A stretch of 64,000 nucleotides of DNA. Origin: Tretioscincus oriximinensis. Its lineage: Eukaryota > Chordata > Lepidosauria > Squamata > Gymnophthalmidae. A model generated the notes under the pieces. The model saw only the letters and a program-made list of their open reading frames with translations, had not been told where the DNA came from and made no database searches. Below are positions 53,888-62,149 of the stretch, one piece after another. Where the stretch lies: NCBI GenBank assembly GCA_022410635.1, contig JAJVDF010000169.1:523052-587051 (forward strand), in the 5' to 3' direction. The position numbers and the translations under genes are program-made. How positions within the stretch are numbered: the first letter of the stretch is position 1; the number at the start of each line of letters is the position of its first letter.

Positions 53888-54058
53888 TGTTACCATATAA
53901 AATTCCAGATAAGAGGTTGCAGTTCTAATGGCTATGAAAGAGAATAATTTTCTGCAGGTGTATCTTATAAAGCCTGCAGCAACATGAGGCAGAAAATCAA
54001 TTTATTCACNCCCTTTAAAGTTGCAAGCTCTTGTCCCATTTTTATGTGTTAACCTAGA
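53888..54058. mobile_element. hAT-like MITE family E
   Basis: GTTACCATATAAAATTCC and GGTTGCAGTTCTAATGGCTAT on the left are mirrored by CCCTTTAAAGTTGCAAGCTC and CCCATTTTTATGTGTTAACC on the right. The internal AGCCTGCAGCAACATGAGGCAGAAAATCAATTT is like the copy at 6131. Confidence 0.65.
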
Positions 54059-54414
54059 CTAGGATATTCTGTTATTTTCCCCCATCATAATAATGCTGCT
54101 ATGCAGAGATTGCCTTAAGAGATCATAGAAATGCAGCTACGATAGGATGACAAGGTTCCATTACATCAGTTTTTCTAGAGAATATTTTTATGTACTTTTC
54201 ATAGTCATATGTACTCTCCTTACAACACAACCCTATTGTCTGGAGTTACCCCTACAAGAATTANTGAGACCTTCAATCTAGCCCTGTCTTGCAATTCTCT
54301 NTGTGATTTTCACGAAAAATGGAGATAACAGACACTGATCGTCTGATTTATTCTGTGGAATTTATAAGTGAAAGACCAACTATAATAAAAGAAAGACCTC
54401 AATAAAAAACTTTC

Positions 54415-54729
54415 AGAGCAGACATGGATACCTCAGTCGCTTAGGAATTCGTCTCTCAGCTGGGAGATGGGGTTTCGAAGCCCTGTGTGGGACATGGGGA
54501 GGGGTGAGCACCTTCCACTAGCCTGTAGCNCTAGCCAACCCAGCTATTCGAAAGCATGAATTGCAAGAAATTGCAACTGACTGCAAGTAGATACATGGGA
54601 ACCACCAGAGCCTGGTGGGGAAGATAGAATGTGAGCCTTCGGGCAAAAATACCCTTGTAAGCCGCTTTGAGTCNCTTTGAAAGGTGAGGAATGCGGGGTA
54701 TAAGAACCAAGTTCTTCTTCTTCTTCTTT
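54415..54729 (+). mobile_element. tRNA-derived SINE (head B, Bov-B-like tail), full length
   Basis: Head: GGATACCTCAGTCGCTTAGG, ATTCGTCTCTCAGCTGGGAG, ATGGGGTTTCGAAGCCCTGT (B box GGTTTCGAAGCC). Body: CACCTTCCACTAGCCTGTAG, CAACCCAGCTATTCGAAAGC, CCACCAGAGCCTGGTGGGGA, AGATAGAATGTGAGCC. Tail: TTGTAAGCCGCTTTGAGTC, ATGCGGGGTATAAGAACC, AAGTTCTTCTTCTTCTTC. It is the best reference copy for the family at 40369 and 3905. Confidence 0.93.
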
Positions 54730-55014
54730 GCAGCCTCTGGAGCAAACTGAAAGATTTTCCCTTTGAATTAATTCATGTGGGACAAAGGGAGAAAGAGTCA
54801 ACCAAAACTAGAATACAGACATTTCAGTCATGAGCAAGAAGGTACAGCAGGGGTTCATGGGAAAAGAAAGCAATCTCTTCATGCTTGTGGACAGCCAGAA
54901 AGGGAAGGAATACCCTTTCTAGTGTTATCATAGCTTCAAAAGATATAAATCTGGATGCACTCTTAAGCTGCATCCGCACAACATATTTCTGCCACTATGG
55001 TAGTTACATCAAGT

Positions 55015-55213
55015 AGGCTGACCAGATGTCTCCTTTTGGATGTGTGTGTTGAAAACCCGTTTTTGGGGTGCCTNNCGTTTTTTTCTGAGGAAAAAATAAT
55101 TTTAAAAAATCGAAAAAATATCTTTTTTTTNAAAAGTTTTCCTCAGAAAAAACTCGGAGGCACCCCAAAACTGGGTTTTCAAACCCCCCCAAAAGGGGTC
55201 ATCTGGTCAGCCT
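55015..55213. mobile_element. Palindromic foldback element family D, copy 4
   Basis: AGGCTGACCAGATGTCTCC and GGGGTCATCTGGTCAGCCT termini, arms with GAAAACCCGTTTTTGGGGTG and its mirror CACCCCAAAACTGGGTTTTC, and an A/T-only centre. 199 bp. The left flank CATCAAGT resembles the CTTCAAGT flank of the copy at 11070, but the right flank does not repeat it. Confidence 0.85.
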
Positions 55214-55219
55214 ACGAGG

Positions 55220-57200
55220 NAAACCACCTCACATGTTCACACAGTTTCAGCAATCCATTCACTAAAAAGAACCATTACCCCGGCTTTTCTTATAGCTTCC
55301 TTTTTTCTGACATCATTGCAGGCCCCTTTGTAAACCTGCCAATAATCTTTTATGGGGTGCAAGGTAGTGAGAATACACACACACACCGATAAGTCAATTG
55401 ATATTCCGTGAAGATGTAAAATTTAATTTTCTACTGGATTGACAAATCAGNAGGTTTTCCCTTTGTCTGTGCAGAAGGAACATGAGGAACATACGAGAAG
55501 TCGGCAGGAAATAGTTGTACAATGGTGGTGGTTGTAAAAACCTCCTCTTCGGCTCATAGCTTTGAAGCTACCTGGCATTGAGAGGAGATTATTGTCCTTT
55601 AGGTCTATGGGGCAAAGAAAGGTACAGAAGGAGGAGCTCCAAAGGACACATCGTAATATCGATGTCTTCATTAACATTTCTTTGGAAATGTAAAAAAGGG
55701 AGCATAACAGTATCCCAGAAGAATGTTGCTCTAAACCCAAACCATGAGAGCCGACTACTGAAAATCTGTAGCAAACAAGAATTTACACACATATGTACGG
55801 TTTTCACTTCCTGTTAAAACAGAAGTACAGGGGCAGAAAAAATCGACCGATCGGGAGAAATCACTCACAGAGCAGGCAGGGAGCCACGAAACAAAGCAGC
55901 TCATGTACATGCAGCTTTAGTCAAAAATTGCCACTTCTCAACTGACATCCCTCAACGCATATACTAGTGTGGAAGTTCTGAAACTGAACTTGAGAAGATG
56001 TTTAACTTTGAACTAAGGGAATGCTGCCTTATTGCAANAAATGGTTGCTTAGTAGCAACTTTGCAATTTACAGGTGTTTCCATTTCTCTCAGTATCCAAA
56101 AAGATATGCCTGCCTGCTTATGTAAAGCACTGTATGCAGTGTCTAGTATAGGCTCTAGCTGAAAAAAGCTTTCTCCATCACAAATCTGACTCATTTATTG
56201 TGACTCATTTATTTCCGCTAGAGTCCAGTAACTTGGAACAGGCTGAAGTTACCCTTAGTGATTAGAGCTGAACTAAGGCAGCTTTCACAATTCAGAAACT
56301 CTATTGAACCAGATAATGGAAAATAAAGACATATGAGGGGTGTACTACATCCATGCACAGGAGCATTTTTCTTCTNACTGGGTTAAGGAAGTAGAGCGTT
56401 TGTTGTGACTTCCAGGACTTAGTATCCCAATAATGGAATACATTTCCCCAAGAGCTCCACTTGGAGGAAGACTTTCTAGGGTTTCAAAAGGGCCCCAAAA
56501 CTTGTCATTTAATTCACTAGAATATTGTAAATAGTACACCACTTTAACTGCCTGTTCCCTATCTTCCAATTGTTGTATCTATTAAACAGTCTCATCTAAT
56601 CTATTTTGTTTTCACCGTTTATGTTTTTTGTACCACGAAGGCAGATAGAAAAGTTCATTCTACTCATGGAGAAATGTGCTTCATCCAATTTTTCATGCTA
56701 TAACTGCAGGCAAATGTGCTTCTCAGGGCAGCAAATTACAAACTATTAGATGTTTTTGGAACTACATCTTATTTTTTTGGCCACTACCTGCCCCAGCTGG
56801 GTATCAATGGCTATCAGGCATGGCTTCCTCCAATGGACTTGAGACATTTCCTTAAAGGCCAGTGAGCAAAGCAAAATTTTATGCACAAAGCCTGTTTTTG
56901 GCCTCCTGGATCTGATTGGCTGATCACTTTGTCNCTGAATGAACATGTGCTTTTAAACCATCTCCAGTATCCAAGAATTAGACTAAACCAGAAAAAAATG
57001 AAGGACTAAAGATTATTTAAAAGCATGTGTGTGTATCGTAGGTATATCAGTGTCCAACTCAGCAAGGCATTTCTCTGCCTCAGTATGATCACTGTGAAGG
57101 TATACCCAACCCTCAGTGCTCTCAGAAAGTTCTGCTAGGCCTTAGGAGCTCCGGAACATCCAGTACCAGACCCTATTCCTGCATCCAGGCTTTAATTCAG
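55220..57200. other. No recognised feature
   Basis: Unassigned. Open frames at 55578, 55447 and 56345 lack motifs and splice context. A (CA)n of about six units lies near 55376. Confidence 0.35.
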
Positions 57201-57289
57201 AGTTGGCCAATGTGTATGGAATTCAATGCAAACAGTAGGAGGCATTTTCATATGGATTTGCAGAATACAGCTTTAAAATTTCCTAGCTC

Positions 57290-57575
57290 CTGTTGGGTTA
57301 CCTACTTGCAAGTGGGACACAGGCCAGGGACTTCTCTGTGGTGCCCCCAAGATTATAGACTAGTCTTCACCTTGAAGAACATCAAGAATCATCACTATAT
57401 ATTCAGAAAAACTTTGAAGAAACATCTCTTTAACCAAGTCCTTGGTTTAATAAACAGCTTCCCTTCCCTCACTTTCAGGCACTGGTTTAAAATGTTAATT
57501 TTGTACTTTGGTTTTTATTATCAACTGCCCTGAAACCTTCAGATAGAGAGCTGAATATAAGCATAAATAAATGAA
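57290..57575 (+). mobile_element. L2-like LINE 3' region, plus orientation
   Basis: GTGGTGCCCCCAAGATTATA, GAAAAACTTTGAAGAAACATCTCTTTAACCAAG, then CTGCCCTGAAACCTTCAGATAGAGAGCTGAATATAAGCATAAATAAATG. The final block is the family's CCTGAGACCTTCGGGTAGAGGGC...AATAAATAAATA ending. The open frame across it is not coding. Confidence 0.6.
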
Positions 57576-57579
57576 ATAC

Positions 57580-58530
57580 AGAGTCCCAGATTCTTAAAGA
57601 CCAGACCCCCTGCCATCTTCTTGTAAGCAGAAAATACATTTCTGTGGTGGGACTGGGTATAGATTGACTAAAGAAGCTTCCTTCTTCCAAGGGTTATGGC
57701 TATGATGTAGGCTGGGAACTGTAGTCCACAAGGCCACCCTCCATGTAAACTGGTGGAAGAACCTGCCTGCTGNTCATCAGACTACACTTCACAGCAGACC
57801 CTGCCAGTTCCGCCAGGACAACAACAGTTCGGTTTCATTTTTTTCACATTTGGACTTCATGCAGCTTCTAGGCATCCAAGCCTTTATAATTAGCACTGTC
57901 ATCGTGGAAAAAATAGCATAGAAACAGTGGCAGTAATACATCTAGTTTGTGGTAATTTTTAATGTTTTGTACTTTTGTTACAGCGATGCCTGCAACAATA
58001 AACATTGATTGAATTAATGCTACATCTAAGAACCATAAAAGTGGAAGCAGAAATTCTCCCAGAAGATGAGAAACTGAAAGCTGGTCATTATGTTATTGCT
58101 GACACCAAATACCTCATCTATACTTGACACCAATGTTGGCCATTGTCATGTGATGGGTGCCATGAAGGACCCTTGTGTGCACACGTATTCAAAAGGCAAC
58201 TCAAAAGGAGGGTTGGAGCTCATCCTGTGCAGATGCTAATGTTTCCAGTCCATCACTAATCTGCTACTATCACCTCTAAGTGGCTTTTAGCCATTCCCCC
58301 TCCCACTCTTTTTGCAATGTGTGTATGAAGCTTAAAGATGTCATAAGCCAGAATGAAGCCAGAGTGTAATGGGCAATCATAACAAGCACAGTACAGTACT
58401 TTAGAAACCTGGACACTATATATCAGTCTTCCCATCCTACGAGCCACATCTACAGTAACGCAGGCAGAAGCTGCTTGCTACGTGGGCAGCATGCCAGGTA
58501 AATTGCCAGATCCAACATCTCTATCGAAAA
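57580..58530. other. Unassigned; MITE-like and LINE-tail-like scraps
   Basis: GGCTGGGAACTGTAGTCCAC at 57710 is the hAT-MITE type block. AACAATAAACATTGATTGAATT at 57995 looks like a LINE poly(A)-signal end. Neither defines a complete element. Confidence 0.3.
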
Positions 58531-58531
58531 G

Positions 58532-58678
58532 CTTAAGAACGTAAGAGGAGTTCTGCCGAATGGGGTTGGAGTCCATCTAGTCCAGCATTGTGCGTCACAC
58601 AGCGGTCCACCAATTAATTGCCCCAGGGCAGTTTCAAGCAGCAACTGCACCCCACCTGTAACCTAGTGAACACCATAT
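58532..58678 (-). mobile_element. CR1 LINE 3' end, minus orientation
   Basis: CTTAAGAACGTAAGAGGAGTTCTGC, GGAGTCCATCTAGTCCAGCA, TTGTGCGTCACACAGCGGTCCACC, CCCCAGGGCAGTTTCAAGCAG. Ends directly before the promoter region. Confidence 0.8.
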
Positions 58679-58686
58679 TAGAATGC

Positions 58687-58700
58687 CCAGCAGAGGGCAG
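58687..58700 (+). promoter_or_regulatory. CTCF-like motif, plus orientation
   Basis: CCAGCAGAGGGCAG matches the vertebrate CTCF core consensus CCASYAGRKGGCRS at all 14 positions. It is about 310 bases upstream of the visible part of the CpG-rich exon. Confidence 0.7.
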
Positions 58701-58706
58701 CACGTG
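58701..58706. promoter_or_regulatory. Palindromic E-box CACGTG
   Basis: CACGTG followed by AT directly abuts the CTCF-like motif. USF/MYC/TFE-type bHLH factors bind this core in vertebrate promoters. The site is short, so chance is possible. Confidence 0.4.
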
Positions 58707-58736
58707 ATCTCTTTCACACCATTTTGCTGCAGACGA

Positions 58737-58750
58737 GCGCCCCCTGGAAG
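58737..58750 (-). promoter_or_regulatory. CTCF-like motif, minus orientation
   Basis: GCGCCCCCTGGAAG on the plus strand is the reverse-complement form of the CTCF core with 12 of 14 positions matching. It faces the motif at 58687 with 36 bases between. Confidence 0.5.
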
Positions 58751-58784
58751 TCGGGAGGCGAACGGCAGGCAGCTAGTTTCGCGC

Positions 58785-58996
58785 NNNNNNNNNNNNNNNN
58801 NNNNNNNNNNNNNNNNNNNNNNNNNNNNNNNNNNNNNNNNNNNNNNNNNNNNNNNNNNNNNNNNNNNNNNNNNNNNNNNNNNNNNNNNNNNNNNNNNNNN
58901 NNNNNNNNNNNNNNNNNNNNNNNNNNNNNNNNNNNNNNNNNNNNNNNNNNNNNNNNNNNNNNNNNNNNNNNNNNNNNNNNNNNNNNNNNNNNNNNN
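58785..58996. other. Assembly gap (212 N) in the CpG island
   Basis: A run of N, ended by a (GGCG)n and G10 tract. Extreme GC content or G-quadruplex structure probably caused it. The core promoter and transcription start may be missing here. Confidence 1.
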
Positions 58997-59020
58997 GGCG
59001 GGCGGGCGGGCGGGGGGGGG
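58997..59020 (+). repeat. (GGCG)n and G-run, potential G-quadruplex
   Basis: GGCGGGCGGGCGGGCGGGGG followed by more G: at least four runs of three or more G separated by single bases, a classical G-quadruplex pattern. Confidence 0.85.
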
Positions 59021-59055
59021 CTGCTGAGGTGACATTGGAAGGGGAAGGAGGGGAA

Positions 59056-59107
59056 CGGCGGCGGCGGCGGCGGCGGCGGCGGGCGGAGGAGGAGGAGGAG
59101 GAGGAGG
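59056..59107 (+). repeat. (CGG)9 followed by (AGG)n in the first exon
   Basis: Nine uninterrupted CGG units (59056-59082), a GCGG spacer, then about seven AGG/GGA units. They lie in the untranslated exon on the sense strand, the same setting as the CGG repeats of several expandable vertebrate 5' UTRs. Confidence 0.92.
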
Positions 59108-59755
59108 CGAGAGAGCGCGGCGGGCGCTTCCCTTTCGACGATTGCGCCGCCTCCGTTGGGCTGGTGCGAGGCGGGCGAGCGAGCGAGGCGGGCAGAGGAG
59201 CAGCAGCTGCAGCCGGAGCAGCCAACTCGGAGCCCTGCTGCCGTGGCGCTTCTGCTCCCGCTCTCGAGGGGGCTCGTGGGGGTGGCCGTGGCCCGGCTTG
59301 CTGCACCCCGCCTCGCCGTCTCCCCGCCCGGCCCCCGAGGACTATCAATAGCGGGCAGCCAGCGAGGGAGCCCGTGGCGGCCGGGGGTGTCCGGGGTGCC
59401 GCGCCACGAAGCAGGGGAGGCAGGAGACCGGGCAGCCGCCGCCCCGGCTTTGGGGAACAGGCGCAACTGGGCAGGTAAGGGCCAATGGATGGAAGAGGGA
59501 CCGGGGCAAGGGGCTCCGTGCTTTGGCGGGCCGCACTGGGGAGCTCGCGGGGTCCCGTGGCGCGCTCTGCGGCTGCGGCGGCTGCGGCTGCCCCGCGTGG
59601 GAAGCGCCGAGGGCTTCAGCGGTCGCCCTGGACGGAATTCTGCCTGGCTGCTTGGGATCTGTCGTCTTATCCTCTCTCCTTCTCCCCCCCTCCTCGGATC
59701 CCTTTTCAAGTTTTCTGGGTCCTCCTGCTGGCCCCGCGAAGCCTCCCGGAGATGC

Positions 59756-59886
59756 CCAAGGGGTGACACTCCAGATGTTCCTGCACCACTCCCAACCCCC
59801 GAGGTTAGGGAGTCCTATAGACACTCTTAAACCAAATGGAATATTGGGAGTTGTAGTTCGGGAACATCTGGAGTATCACCCCTTGG
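59756..59886. mobile_element. 131-bp MITE with long inverted termini
   Basis: CCAAGGGGTGACACTCCAGA with TGTTCC at the left is mirrored by GGAACA with TCTGGAGTATCACCCCTTGG at the right, a 26-bp pair with one mismatch. The right arm also has TGGGAGTTGTAGTTC, the common block of vertebrate hAT MITEs. It lies 280 bases after the splice donor. Confidence 0.85.
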
Positions 59887-60099
59887 ACACCATGCCCAGG
59901 ATGTCTCCTGTGGACCAGGCAGGGCCTCGTGGCTCCCATGGCAACCATGGGGCTGGCTCAGGACGTGAGGGGTCCCACACATGTTGCAGGGCATACGCTT
60001 GACCTAGCCAGGCTTTGGACTCTGAAATACTGAAGCTCCCTCTGCATTCTGTCCTTCCAGGGAGGGCGGCAGGGAGGAAAAAGCGTGATGGACCTTTTC

Positions 60100-60225
60100 A
60101 AACGTTTTATTAATGTGTATTTATCTTTTTTTTAATTTACTTGATCTTATGTTACCCACCCAAGTACCACTGGTGATGCGTGGGCAGGAAAATATAAATA
60201 ATTTAAATTAAATAAATAAAATATA
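60100..60225 (+). mobile_element. L2-like LINE 3' end, plus orientation
   Basis: A segment ending GGGCAGGAAAATATAAATAATTTAAATTAAATAAATAAAATA: the A-rich AATAAA tail of the family. It directly abuts a truncated family A MITE. Confidence 0.45.
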
Positions 60226-60226
60226 C

Positions 60227-60322
60227 CTAGGAATAGGAGCCTGCCATAGTCTATACTGGCATGTGGATGGCCAAGCTCAGCCCTGAGATATAACCCAGTA
60301 TAAGTCTCAGTGGGGACAGGAC
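60227..60322. mobile_element. MITE family A, truncated copy
   Basis: GAATAGGAGCCTGCCATAGT, CTATACTGGCATGTGGATGG, CCAAGCTCAGCCCTGAGATA, TAACCCAGTATAAGTCTCAG, TGGGGACAGG. The left terminus is missing. Confidence 0.75.
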
Positions 60323-60690
60323 GTTTTTACAGATGCTGGGGAAGGAGGGGAATCTTCTTGAGAACCCATAGATGCCCCCTGGGCAGCCCTTGAGAGGTTT
60401 GGCCACCAGGTGGGGAGCCTCTCCCTGAACTGCGCCAAGCTTTGGAGCGGCTGGTCCTGATGCTTGGANGATCGGCTGGCTCTAGAGGAAGCGGCTTTCT
60501 TGGCTGCTAAGGCATCGTTGCAATCGGGCTTTGAACCTANAGTCCTGACACGCCATCCTACTTTTAAGTTACTTTAAACCTTTACTTTAAACCTCTTTTC
60601 AATTTCAGTTCCAAAGAATGGGGTTGAGTCCAGAAAAGAAAGAAGAAGGAAATAAACACTGATTAAACTCATTCATCTGAAACTGAATGT

Positions 60691-61166
60691 TTGTCCCCAC
60701 TGAGCCTTATGCAGGTTAGATCTCAGGACAAAATTGGCTGCCCGTATGCTAGTGCAGACTGCAGTAGGGGCCTGCCATAGTGTACACTAGCATNTGGACC
60801 ATAGGCTCCTATTCCAAGATATAGCTTGTTTNTTTAACTTATTTATACCCAAAGGTCTCAGAGTGGCCAACAATAAAAGCAAAATTACAAAATTGGCATA
60901 TTAAAACAGCATCTGAAGGTGGGAAGGAAAGTGGCNTTTCTTCAACCAAAGGTCAGGGTAAAGAGGTTCTTCTAAAAGGATCTAAAAGAATGCAGTGGTG
61001 ATGACTGAGGCACTTTGAGGATGAGACTATTCCATAGTATGGGGGCAACCACAGAGAAGGCCCTGGCTCAGGTTCTCACTCCTTTTGCTATTGAGAAGGG
61101 TGGTACAACCAGGAGGGCCTCCCGTATAGATCTTAAGGCAGAATAAGGCTCAGTGGGGACAAAACC
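60691..61166. mobile_element. MITE family A, split by an L2-like LINE
   Basis: Left part TTGTCCCCACTGAGCCTTAT through TCCTATTCCAAGATATAGCTT (to about 60828). Right part GGCAGAATAAGGCTCAGTGG followed by GGACAAAACC (from about 61136). The two ends are inverted repeats of each other, and the 307 bp between them are LINE sequence. Confidence 0.82.
60829..61135 (-). mobile_element. L2-like LINE 3' region, minus orientation, inside a MITE
   Basis: TTTATACCCAAAGGTCTCAG, AGTGGCCAACAATAAAAGCA, AAATTGGCATATTAAAACAG (compare 30400-30465), then AAAGAGGTTCTTCTAAAAGG, CACAGAGAAGGCCCTGG, GAGGGCCTCCCGTATAGATC. The A-rich end is at the low coordinate. Confidence 0.7.
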
Positions 61167-61827
61167 TAAAGGTGTGATCAGGAGCCTAGGGTGGCAGCAG
61201 CTGCCCCTAATTCTACTGCTGCTCCTTCAATTGCCATCATTGCTCAAAGTTGGGTAGCTTTTTTGAGGTGGGAGAGAAGAAGAAAAAGAAGACCTTTTGG
61301 CTCCTTATGGAGAGATGCTTTCCTTGCGCTGCCTGCATGAGAAGTCTCACTCTCTGAGTACCAATCGAGGCATTTATGAGCCCAGATTGCAGCTGGTTAG
61401 CCTGGAGGCAGCAGTTTGGGGGGTGAGCAGGGAAGGGTTTTTCATTTGCTACGGCGCCTTGCGGATAAATAATGCACGGTGCTGTGTTTTCAAAAGGTTG
61501 CGCTTCAGTTTGTTTGGAAGTGGACTGGGAAAAGCAAGTCTGCAATTGATTAAGGGATGTGGGAGAACTTCTTGGTTCTCACAGTGCTGAATGGGATGTA
61601 AGGAATGGGGCTCTCTGGATTGGGGAAAGGATTCATTCATAGGGGCTTGCTTGGACCTGGGTGAGGATTGCAGATATTTTTCAGGTTCTGATTGTCTTGG
61701 GAACCTCAAGCAAATTTAAACAGCAGGAACAAAAAGTTAAGAATGAAAAATAGGGGGGAGATCTTCTGTTTGAGCCAAAATTAAATTTAATATTTTCTAG
61801 AAAGAATACAGTCTATAAACCAATAGA

Positions 61828-61945
61828 ATAGGTTGGCACAAGAGGTGGAAGTCTTCAAACAGAGGCTGAGCAACCATCTGTCTGGGAATCCTGCATTGAG
61901 CAGGGGGTNGGACCCCATGACCCAACCATTTCNATGATTCTATAC
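61828..61945 (+). mobile_element. CR1 LINE 3' end, plus orientation (ATTCTATG-type terminus)
   Basis: GAGGTGGAAGTCTTCAAACA, GAGGCTGAGCAACCATCTGT, CTGGGAATCC, GAGCAGGGGGTNGGACCCCATGACC, ATGATTCTATACAG. This is the amniote CR1 terminus, a different subfamily from the TTCTTATG copies elsewhere in the window. Confidence 0.88.
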
Positions 61946-61981
61946 AGTCATATCATTAAGACTGTTTGTTTTCCCCCCATA

Positions 61982-62138
61982 GCCCTGTCCCCACTAAGCC
62001 TTATTCTGGGCTATATCTTGGAATAGGAACTTGCTATCAACATATTAGGGTAGACTACGGCAGGCCCCAAACGGCATATGGATGGCCAAGCTCTGTCCAG
62101 AGATGCAGCCCAAAATAAGGTTCAGTGTGGACAGGGCC
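61982..62138. mobile_element. MITE family A, complete copy
   Basis: GCCCTGTCCCCACTAAGCCT and TTATTCTGGGCTATATCTTGG are mirrored by CAAAATAAGGTTCAGTGTGG and ACAGGGC. The middle CATATGGATGGCCAAGCTCTG is as in 24691. Confidence 0.85.
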
Positions 62139-62149
62139 AATGAAAGCAT

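Larger units (their letters stand above)
58997..59474 (+). other. Probable non-coding first exon (5' UTR) of an unidentified plus-strand gene
   Basis: GC-rich sequence ends in a strong splice donor, CAG at 59472-59474 followed by GTAAGG. There is no ATG on the plus strand anywhere between the gap and this donor; the first one comes after it. The exon would therefore be untranslated, with the start codon in a later exon outside the window. The long frames here (59029-59478 and others) start at GTG or TTG codons and encode only low-complexity Arg/Glu/Gly/Ala sequence. The minus-strand frames of up to 351 codons are also low complexity. The 5' limit is unknown because of the gap. A divergent minus-strand transcript cannot be ruled out. 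The gene cannot be named from a 5' UTR. Confidence 0.7.
58730..59640. promoter_or_regulatory. CpG island / promoter region
   Basis: A sharp switch from AT-rich DNA to GC-rich DNA dense in CpG, with several GGGCGG/CCGCCC boxes, spanning the gap and the first exon and ending soon after the splice donor. It has no TATA box in the readable part, as usual for CpG-island promoters. The transcription start may lie inside the gap (58785-58996). Confidence 0.88.

Noticed and set aside
57210..57533. 107-codon plus-strand frame
   Set aside because: It overlaps the 3' region of an L2-like LINE, whose AATAAA-type tail follows directly.
59029..59478. 149-codon plus-strand frame with poly-Arg and poly-Glu
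   Set aside because: It starts at GTG, not ATG, runs through CGG and GGA repeats, and reads across the strong splice donor at 59474.
58714..59769. 351-codon minus-strand open frame across the CpG island
   Set aside because: It crosses the N gap, and its readable parts are Pro/Arg/Ala/Ser low-complexity sequence expected from GC-rich DNA. No domain or splice logic supports it.
61297..61590. 97-codon plus-strand frame in the putative intron
   Set aside because: It starts at a TTG codon, a minus-strand frame overlaps it, and there is no splice acceptor/donor pair with coding character.
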